Shown piece after piece: positions 24,317-29,462 of a stretch of 29,462 nucleotides of DNA. The stretch is from Caldifarciminota bacterium UBA1063 (GTDB lineage: Bacteria; Hydrothermota; Hydrothermia; UBA1063). Every line of letters starts with the position of its first letter. The first letter of the stretch is position 1. Location: positions 1 through 29,462 of the forward strand of contig DCDE01000024.1 of NCBI GenBank assembly GCA_002316275.1. Reading direction: 5' to 3'. A program made the translations under genes and the position numbers. Under the pieces are notes generated by a model. That model made no database searches and had not been told where the DNA came from. It saw nothing but the letters and a program-made list of their open reading frames with translations.

Positions 24317-25454
24317 AGTAGCACTCCTCGGTGCTACAGGGAGCATTGGAAAAAGCACCCTTGAAATACTCCGTAAATACAGAGATAGGTTTGAGCTAAT
24401 AGCATTCTCAGTGCACAATAACTTGGAAGGGTTTCAAAGGATTGTTGAGGAATTCAGTCCTAAAATTGGAGTTATTACAGGTGCAGCGGAACTTATTTCG
24501 CCTCCAATAAGAACCCTTTATGGCAGAGAAGCCCTCATAGAAGTTGCATCACTAAGGGAAGTGGACATTATTGTAGTGGCAACTGCAGGGAATATGGGAG
24601 TCTATCCAACAATCTTTGGGCTTAAAAGCGGAAAGAGGGTAGCCCTCGCTAACAAAGAAACTCTGGTTTCCTTCGGGCAGATAGTTATTGATGAATATAA
24701 AAAGTCACGAGGTGAATTGATCCCAGTTGATTCGGAGCACTCTGCCCTTTTCCAGTTGACAGAGAAATACGGAGACCAGATGGAAGAGCTAATTCTCACC
24801 GCTTCGGGTGGCCCATTTCGTAATATGAGCCGCGAAGAGATGGAAAAGGTATCTATTGATGATGTACTAAAGCATCCTGTATGGAGAATGGGAAAGAAAA
24901 TTACCGTGGACTCTGCTACACTCATGAACAAAGGGCTGGAGGTTATTGAGGCGCACTGGCTTTTTAATCTTAGCCCTGACAGGATAAAAGTACTAATTCA
25001 CCCTCAATCAATACTACACGGGCTTGTTAAGATGAAGGATGGGGCTTATCTTGCTCACATGTCCTATCCTGACATGAAAATACCGATACAGTACGCACTT
25101 ACCTATCCTGAAAGGTGGCAGTGTGATTTTGTAAGCCTTGATCTTAGCTCTCTTAGGCCTCTTGAATTTTATGGACCTGACACAAATAGATTTCCTCTAC
25201 TTAAGCTTGCTTATGAAGCCCTCAGCTTTGGCGGAATTATGCCGTGTGTTATGAATGCAGCAAACGATGTAGCTGTTGAGAGTTTTCTTAAAGGTGAAAT
25301 AAGATTTCTGGATATTGAAAAAGTAGTCTTTGCAACCTTCGATAGTTTTGTAAAAGAATCTGTACCAGGTAAGCTCTCTCTTGAAGCACTTGAGAGATTC
25401 AATAGTGAGGCAAGAGCGAAAGCTACTGAGACTGTTACGCGTATAAAAAATTAA
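24303..25454 (+). CDS. dxr: 1-deoxy-D-xylulose 5-phosphate reductoisomerase
   Basis: A 383-residue DXP reductoisomerase (IspC) converting DXP to 2-C-methyl-D-erythritol 4-phosphate with NADPH in the non-mevalonate isoprenoid pathway. Visible are the NADPH fold GATGSIGKSTLEIL (about 8-21), LANKETLVSFG, the metal and substrate segment PVDSEHSALFQ, ASGGPFR, HPVWRMGKKITVDSATLMNKGLEVIEAHWLF and HPQSILHGLV. Length is normal. It starts inside the TlpA-like gene and is the last gene of that pair. The isoprenoid it supports may feed the polyprenol kinase-like protein encoded nearby (inference). Confidence 0.97.
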   Translation: MRKVKVALLGATGSIGKSTLEILRKYRDRFELIAFSVHNNLEGFQRIVEEFSPKIGVITGAAELISPPIRTLYGREALIEVASLREVDIIVVATAGNMGVYPTIFGLKSGKRVALANKETLVSFGQIVIDEYKKSRGELIPVDSEHSALFQLTEKYGDQMEELILTASGGPFRNMSREEMEKVSIDDVLKHPVWRMGKKITVDSATLMNKGLEVIEAHWLFNLSPDRIKVLIHPQSILHGLVKMKDGAYLAHMSYPDMKIPIQYALTYPERWQCDFVSLDLSSLRPLEFYGPDTNRFPLLKLAYEALSFGGIMPCVMNAANDVAVESFLKGEIRFLDIEKVVFATFDSFVKESVPGKLSLEALERFNSEARAKATETVTRIKN

Positions 25455-25456
25455 AA

Positions 25457-25529
25457 TGGAGATGGGGGGACTCGAACCCCCGACCCCCGCCGTGCAAGGG
25501 CGGTGCTCTCCCTATTGAGCTACATCCCC
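25457..25529 (-). tRNA. tRNA-Ala (anticodon TGC)
   Basis: Minus strand, 73 bases without an encoded CCA. Acceptor GGGGATG pairs with CATCTCC and includes the G3-U70 pair that marks alanine tRNAs. D stem GCTC/GAGC; anticodon stem CCGCC/GGCGG with loop CTTGCAC (anticodon TGC); T stem GGGGG/CCCCC with loop TTCGAGT; discriminator A. Anticodon and T stems are all G-C. Confidence 0.97.
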
Positions 25530-25544
25530 AGATTAAACTGATAT

Positions 25545-25573
25545 ATTATAAAATACCAAGTGCGAATTTTCAG
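25545..25573 (-). promoter_or_regulatory. tRNA-Ala promoter
   Basis: Minus strand: CTGAAA (25573-25568), 17-base spacer, TATAAT (25550-25545), with the predicted start about ten bases before the mature tRNA 5' end. Confidence 0.6.
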
Positions 25574-25612
25574 AATTTAAGCACGAGATGTATCTATACT
25601 TGTGACCTAACT

Positions 25613-25630
25613 GGAGTTGGAAATCACTCC
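25613..25630. repeat. inverted repeat beside the peroxiredoxin promoter
   Basis: GGAGT (25613-25617) and ACTCC (25626-25630) with 8 bases between, directly next to the -35 box at 25631. It could be an operator for a redox or metal regulator; at 5 bp it may be chance. Confidence 0.25.
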
Positions 25631-25659
25631 TTGACAATACGATGTATTTAATATATAAT
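25631..25659 (+). promoter_or_regulatory. consensus promoter of the peroxiredoxin gene
   Basis: TTGACA (25631-25636), exactly 17 bases, TATAAT (25654-25659): a perfect housekeeping-sigma consensus. The leader of about 35 bases ends with AAGGAGG (25689-25695), five bases before ATG 25701. High basal expression is expected. Confidence 0.9.
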
Positions 25660-25700
25660 TCTAATAATTACAATATTAAATCAATAACAAGGAGGTTGTT

Positions 25701-26336
25701 ATGAGTATGCCGCTGCTTGGTGAAAAGGTTCCCGCCTTTAGAGCCAAAACTACACATGGGATCATAAATTTCCCTGATGACTATAAGGGTAAGTGGGTTG
25801 TGCTCTTTAGTCATCCTGGGGACTTTACTCCAGTATGTACGACAGAGTTTGTCGCATTTCAAAGGAGAATTGATGAATTTAGAAAGCTGAATACGGAGCT
25901 CATCGGCCTTTCTATTGACCAGGTTTACTCTCACATAAAGTGGATCGAATGGATTAAAGAAAAACTAAATACAGAGATTACATTCCCTGTAATAGCTGAT
26001 GACAGGGGTCAAATTGCTGAACTTTTGGGTATGATTCATCCTTCAAAGGGTAGTAATACCGTTCGGGCAGTATTCATAATTGACCCCGATGGAGTGTTGA
26101 GAGCTCTTCTCTACTACCCACAGGAGCTTGGTAGAAATATGGATGAGATTCTCAGAATGGTAAAGGGACTTCAGGTTAACGACCAGCATAAGGTTGCGCT
26201 TCCAGCTAATTGGCCGAATAACGAGATTATTGGAGACCAAGTTATAGTTCCGACGGCAAGCGATGTCGAGACCGCATCGAAGAGGCTTAAAGAATATACT
26301 TGTTACGACTGGTGGTTCTGTCATAAAAAGATATAA
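25701..26336 (+). CDS. archaeal-type Prx6 peroxiredoxin
   Basis: A 211-residue peroxiredoxin that reduces hydrogen peroxide and alkyl peroxides. The peroxidatic cysteine is C46 in PGDFTPVCTTE. The C-terminal extension has C201 and C207 in TCYDWWFC, the same six-residue spacing as in the Aeropyrum-type thioredoxin peroxidase, where the second of these resolves the disulfide. This arrangement is common in archaea and thermophilic anaerobes. It stands alone between the tRNA and a decayed gene, with its own consensus promoter, an ideal ribosome-binding site and a strong downstream hairpin, so it is a single-gene unit with probably high expression. Confidence 0.95.
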   Translation: MSMPLLGEKVPAFRAKTTHGIINFPDDYKGKWVVLFSHPGDFTPVCTTEFVAFQRRIDEFRKLNTELIGLSIDQVYSHIKWIEWIKEKLNTEITFPVIADDRGQIAELLGMIHPSKGSNTVRAVFIIDPDGVLRALLYYPQELGRNMDEILRMVKGLQVNDQHKVALPANWPNNEIIGDQVIVPTASDVETASKRLKEYTCYDWWFCHKKI

Positions 26337-26357
26337 CGTGCTACCCTCTTGGTAGTT

Positions 26358-26390
26358 AACAATGGGGCGACCTTCGGTCGCCCCATTGTT
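26358..26390 (+). terminator. intrinsic terminator after the peroxiredoxin gene
   Basis: A perfect 15-bp stem, AACAATGGGGCGACC and its complement, around a TTC loop, 21 bases after the stop. The following cccgtttt is a modest T-run. A small CTACC/GGTAG hairpin (26341-26355) precedes it. Confidence 0.8.
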
Positions 26391-26496
26391 CCCGTTTTAA
26401 AGCTGTTAAATTTGCACTGTAACATGTCACAAAGTAAATTGTATTCATGGATTTTAAATATAGTTGGTTTATTGGTATTAAACCGCCATCGCTAAT

Positions 26497-27247
26497 GCGT
26501 GCAGTAAAAGTGCCCTTATCGAGAGTTTTACTGTAGCGGGCGCATGGTACTGCACATATTGGGCACGAGCCATAGATCAATTATATCTATTACCATCCCA
26601 TTGTGTTCGATTCATGCAAATTATAGGTCGAACTATTATAACATAACTGGGTCTCCAATTTCAATTATCTCCGGTAATAAAGCAATACTCAGTGGTTGGG
26701 ACAAACTTATGTAAATCGAGTTTGAATGAGCCCGCACCATGCTCCATTCAGGCTTCAGTAGCAGGGTTCGAGAGCATGCTCAAGTTGTAAGGCTAAGAGT
26801 AAAAGTCTTCACTACGACAGATTCATCTATTAATGTCCTTCCAAGCTTGAAACTCATGGTGGCGATTCTTGAGGATTCTACTTTTTATACATGGTAGAAT
26901 ATGAATGTGCTTCAGTATGTGCTTAGGAAAATGGTCGCCGATGCCAACGGAGTAAATATTTTGCCTTTTTACGGGGATTCTCTGGAGTTCAGAGGAGACT
27001 TATGTGGAGCATTTTGGCCAGATTCTAAGATAACGACGCATATTGTAAGAAGTGGATCGGCCGTATATATTTATGCGAATTAGAAACAGGGACTATGCTA
27101 CTTTAAAGCTCCGATGGAAAATTTCTTGGATTGTATAACATTATAAATAATACTTTAACACTGGAGAAGAATCTAAAACCTGTAATATACTTCCTAATGT
27201 TAAAGGGTAACGAGCTTTTTATACAGAAGCTATCGGTAACTGGTTGA
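26497..27247 (+). pseudogene. decayed, internally deleted paralogue of the 27442 gene
   Basis: Translated in shifting frames, this stretch follows the intact gene downstream. Near 26512-26560 ALIESFTVAGAWYCTYWARAIDQL-like sequence matches LIENFTATWCGYCPYQAQAITQL; near 26650-26710 ISGNKAILSGW matches VSGNKAVIGGW; NEPAPCSI matches NEITPCSI; LPSLKLMVAILEDSTFYTW matches PPSLKLRVAILEDSIFYTW; then a TAG at 26895-26897, then MNVLQYVLRKM for MNVLRYVVRNM. After about 27090 the sequence jumps to the C-terminal tail (NLKPVIYFL for TLKPGIYFL) and stops at 27245-27247. There are several stops, frameshifts (one near 26790) and a deletion of some 400 codons. One of the two active-site cysteines is lost. No start codon or promoter is recognisable. 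Confidence 0.85.
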
Positions 27248-27394
27248 GGCAAGGTAAAAGATTCCTAATTTAGGAATAAATAGTCTCTCACACTTTTTGT
27301 GTTGAGCGATGGTAAAAATATTTAGGCTTAAACCAAGATTTCTACACTATTGTATTATAGAAGAGGGTTTCCAAAGTACAAATATTTGCGTATT

Positions 27395-27422
27395 TTGAAA
27401 TGCGTTAACTTTGAGCTAAAAT
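27395..27422 (+). promoter_or_regulatory. promoter of the Omp28/thioredoxin-like gene
   Basis: TTGAAA (27395-27400), 16-base spacer, TAAAAT (27417-27422), then GGAGGT (27432-27437) before ATG 27442. It uses the same hexamer pair as the barrel gene at 15834 but with a normal leader. Confidence 0.65.
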
Positions 27423-27441
27423 TTTACTAACGGAGGTAAGT

Positions 27442-29451
27442 ATGAGAAGGTTATTAGTAGTAATGTTATTATTTCTAACAGTAGGCTTGCTTCAGGCATA
27501 CAAGAAAAATGTCCTGATTGAGAATTTCACTGCCACCTGGTGTGGATACTGTCCATATCAGGCACAAGCAATAACCCAGCTCGAAGAGATGTATGGAGAA
27601 TCTCTTGTTGTCATAAAATATCACCCATCAAGCTCTGATCCCTTCTATCATTCATCATCGGTTACAAGGCAAAGCTTTTACAATGTTCCTGGCTACCCTA
27701 CGTCACTGGTATCTGGTAATAAGGCTGTAATTGGAGGTTGGAGTGGTGTAATTACTCCTCTTAATACTTATGTGATCCAGAGTTTTAATGAAATTACCCC
27801 CTGTTCCATAAGTGTATCCATTACTGACTTTAATAGCAGTACTTTAACGTGTAACGCGAAGGTTAAGGTTTTTATGACGTCTAATACATCTATTCCTATT
27901 CCTCCAAGCCTCAAGCTGAGGGTTGCGATTCTTGAGGATTCTATTTTCTATACATGGCAGAGTATGAATGTGCTGCGGTATGTGGTACGTAATATGCTCC
28001 CTAGTGCCAGTGGGACTAGCATTTCACTTGGTTATGGAGATTCTGTTGAATATAACTTCAGCTTCTCGGTTCCGAGTCTCGGTAGAGCTCCATATTATTA
28101 TGCCGCAGCATTTGTCCAATCTGACTCTATTTACACGATTAGAGACTATGATAACCAGTATTCTTTAAACGCAGGTAAAGTAATTCAGTCGGGGAAAGGA
28201 AGAGTTCAGGTTGATTTTGGGAATGTTATAGCAATTTTTGATGGTATCGAAGATGAAAATGGGAATAGAAGGCTCGAAAGGAACGAAAGCGGAACTGCGA
28301 ATATATCCTTTACAAGTGTCGAATCCTTCTCAGATGCAAGTAACGTTAATATAAGCGTCATTTCTTTGGATCCGGATCTCACGGTGAGTAACGGTTCGTA
28401 CAGTTTTTCTATCATTCCTGCCGGCGATACCGTGTCTGTTCAGGTAGACTTACAAGCTTCTAACTTTTCTAGCCCCCATATGTCCTCACTCCAAGTGAGC
28501 TATTCTTGGAATGGAAGTTTCAATGAGGTGGACACCTTCAGGTTTAAACTCGGTGTGGACTCTGTACTCATATGGGATGGTTCCTTCGATGCTAATCTTA
28601 CAAATTATGTGAGACCTTATGTCAATTCCCTAGGATTTGTTTACGAGTGGCAGTCGGAAGCGGATAGTGGGAAGCCTTTCCTCTATGATGATTACAGGCA
28701 TATACTTTATATAGCAGGCCAGACATACCCAGATATTTCAGTTTTCTCATGGCTTAAGTCTGCAATAGATGAGGGTAAGAACATTATTATTTCGGGACAG
28801 AACATTGCAGAAAGCGCAGAAACTGTCGATCCGGAGTTTCTTTCGGATTACCTCCATATAGAATTAATAGAGACCAATACTGCTGATAGGAAACTGAAAG
28901 GAACTGGCATTGTTTTTACTATAAACGATTCTTGTTTATTCGGAGGTTCAGGGGCATATAATAACCAGACTTCTAAGGATGTAATTAGAGCTAACTATGC
29001 TGAGGGAGTTATTTATCCGATACTAAACTACAGAAGTTTGACTGATACGCAAGATCAAGATTCAATAGCAGGTGTTTACCTGGAGACCACGTCGGGCAGC
29101 CGAGTAATATTCCTCTCTTTTGGCGTTGAAGGTGTTGGAAGCACAGGAAATTATATCACTAAGCCGACTTTTATGAGCAGGCTGTTTCAGGGGATTATAA
29201 CTTCTATTTCTGAGCCCCAGATAGATAATTTGGCTACGAATAATATAGTGAGATCAGGCACTTTTTTATCTCTTGAAAAAGGGTTTGTCGGTGATGTATT
29301 TCTTTACACTGCCGATGGGAGATTGGTAAAAACCCTAAAAGCTGATGATGGTAATATTAAACTGGACAACACATTAAAGCCCGGTATTTATTTTCTTTTT
29401 TATAATAATAGGGGGAACTCGAATAGGCAGAAGCTGGTGATCCTTCAGTAG
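27442..29451 (+). CDS. secreted Omp28/thioredoxin-like protein with C-terminal sorting-like tail
   Basis: A 669-residue secreted protein. Residues 1-19 (MRRLLVVMLLFLTVGLLQA) are a signal peptide. Residues about 22-230 resemble the Omp28-related thioredoxin-like domain: active site C34-G-Y-C37 in FTATWCGYCPYQ and a VPGYPTSLVSG loop. Residues about 250-365 look like an immunoglobulin-type domain (GNRRLERNESGTANISF), about 370-600 a larger alpha/beta domain (LYIAGQTYPDISVF, NIIISGQNIAE). The last 50 residues (YTADGRLVKTL, LDNTLKPGIYFL, RQKLVIL) have the form of the type A C-terminal sorting domain of type IX secretion, or a related FlgD-like tail. It likely ends up on the cell surface. The start has GGAGGT at 27432-27437. 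A decayed paralogue lies directly upstream. Confidence 0.75.
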   Translation: MRRLLVVMLLFLTVGLLQAYKKNVLIENFTATWCGYCPYQAQAITQLEEMYGESLVVIKYHPSSSDPFYHSSSVTRQSFYNVPGYPTSLVSGNKAVIGGWSGVITPLNTYVIQSFNEITPCSISVSITDFNSSTLTCNAKVKVFMTSNTSIPIPPSLKLRVAILEDSIFYTWQSMNVLRYVVRNMLPSASGTSISLGYGDSVEYNFSFSVPSLGRAPYYYAAAFVQSDSIYTIRDYDNQYSLNAGKVIQSGKGRVQVDFGNVIAIFDGIEDENGNRRLERNESGTANISFTSVESFSDASNVNISVISLDPDLTVSNGSYSFSIIPAGDTVSVQVDLQASNFSSPHMSSLQVSYSWNGSFNEVDTFRFKLGVDSVLIWDGSFDANLTNYVRPYVNSLGFVYEWQSEADSGKPFLYDDYRHILYIAGQTYPDISVFSWLKSAIDEGKNIIISGQNIAESAETVDPEFLSDYLHIELIETNTADRKLKGTGIVFTINDSCLFGGSGAYNNQTSKDVIRANYAEGVIYPILNYRSLTDTQDQDSIAGVYLETTSGSRVIFLSFGVEGVGSTGNYITKPTFMSRLFQGIITSISEPQIDNLATNNIVRSGTFLSLEKGFVGDVFLYTADGRLVKTLKADDGNIKLDNTLKPGIYFLFYNNRGNSNRQKLVILQ

Positions 29452-29462
29452 TTCTAAGTGAT

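Noticed and set aside
26502..26533. Inverted repeat CAGTAAAA / TTTTACTG as a regulatory site
   Set aside because: It lies inside the pseudogene coding remnant and has no promoter beside it; probably chance.
26901..27083. A 60-codon ORF as a separate small gene
   Set aside because: It is a surviving fragment of the decayed paralogue: the matching upstream part is in the same frame just before a TAG at 26895-26897.
27261..27277. ATTCCTA-ATT-TAGGAAT palindrome as a terminator or attachment site
   Set aside because: Only 7 bp and A-T rich with no T-run; not distinctive.
1..29462. Insertion sequences, phage or plasmid genes
   Set aside because: No transposase, integrase, or replication protein, and no terminal inverted repeats were seen.

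Overview
The window (about 40% G+C by eye, gene-dense, many start/stop overlaps) looks like the chromosome of an uncultivated, two-membrane, probably anaerobic and possibly thermophilic bacterium. An outer membrane is implied by LpxK, an LptF/LptG permease, PorV-like beta-barrels and a DUF5916-type barrel. An anaerobic or microaerophilic life is suggested by a ferredoxin-fused 2-oxoacid:ferredoxin oxidoreductase, two radical SAM proteins and an archaeal-type peroxiredoxin. Heavy AGG/AGA and ATA codon use and an unusually G+C-rich tRNA in an AT-rich genome hint at warm growth. Barrels of the PorV/UPF0164 kind and a C-terminal sorting-like tail point to the FCB-related candidate phyla (for example WOR-3/Stahlbacteria or Hydrothermae); this placement is inference from gene style, not from a marker-gene tree.

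Layout. 1-5217 (+): a radical SAM/SPASM peptide-maturase-like enzyme, an ABC exporter and a CBM9-like/DUF5916 outer-membrane protein with overlapping reading frames, resembling a peptide modification and export locus whose precursor would lie outside the window. 5390-7323 (-): a PflX-like radical SAM protein and a MoxR ATPase. 7393-9556 (+): korB (with fused ferredoxin), korC, ndk and a small zinc-ribbon protein, all overlapping; no alpha subunit is present. The moxR and korB promoters are back to back and share one -35 box. 9553-12486 (-): a large TPR protein. 12648-16607 (+): a 1047-residue beta-helix protein built from 73-74-residue super-repeats with an N-terminal helical domain and no signal peptide, then an outer-membrane barrel. 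16615-18642: lptF/G and lpxK, tail to tail. 18786-19734 (+): an ECF sigma factor and a membrane-anchored partner. 23766-19708 (-): a five-gene overlapping run of PorV-like barrel, polyprenol-kinase-like membrane protein, TPR/parvulin isomerase, a degenerate cold-shock-like protein and tgt. 23825-25454 (+): a TlpA-like thioredoxin and dxr. 25457-25529 (-): tRNA-Ala(TGC). 25701-26336 (+): a peroxiredoxin under a perfect consensus promoter and followed by a strong hairpin. 26497-27247: a decayed, internally deleted copy of the next gene. 27442-29451 (+): the intact Omp28/thioredoxin-like secreted protein with a C-terminal sorting-like tail.

Promoters are readable by eye: several TTGAAA/TTGACA-N16/17-TATAAT-like pairs sit at the expected places. 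At three genes (moxR, the TPR protein, the 15834 barrel) the -10 box ends only 6-7 bases before ATG and no ribosome-binding site exists, so these mRNAs are probably leaderless; korB is close to that. The main candidates for novelty are the maturase/exporter/DUF5916 cluster, the beta-helix super-repeat protein, and the leaderless promoter class.
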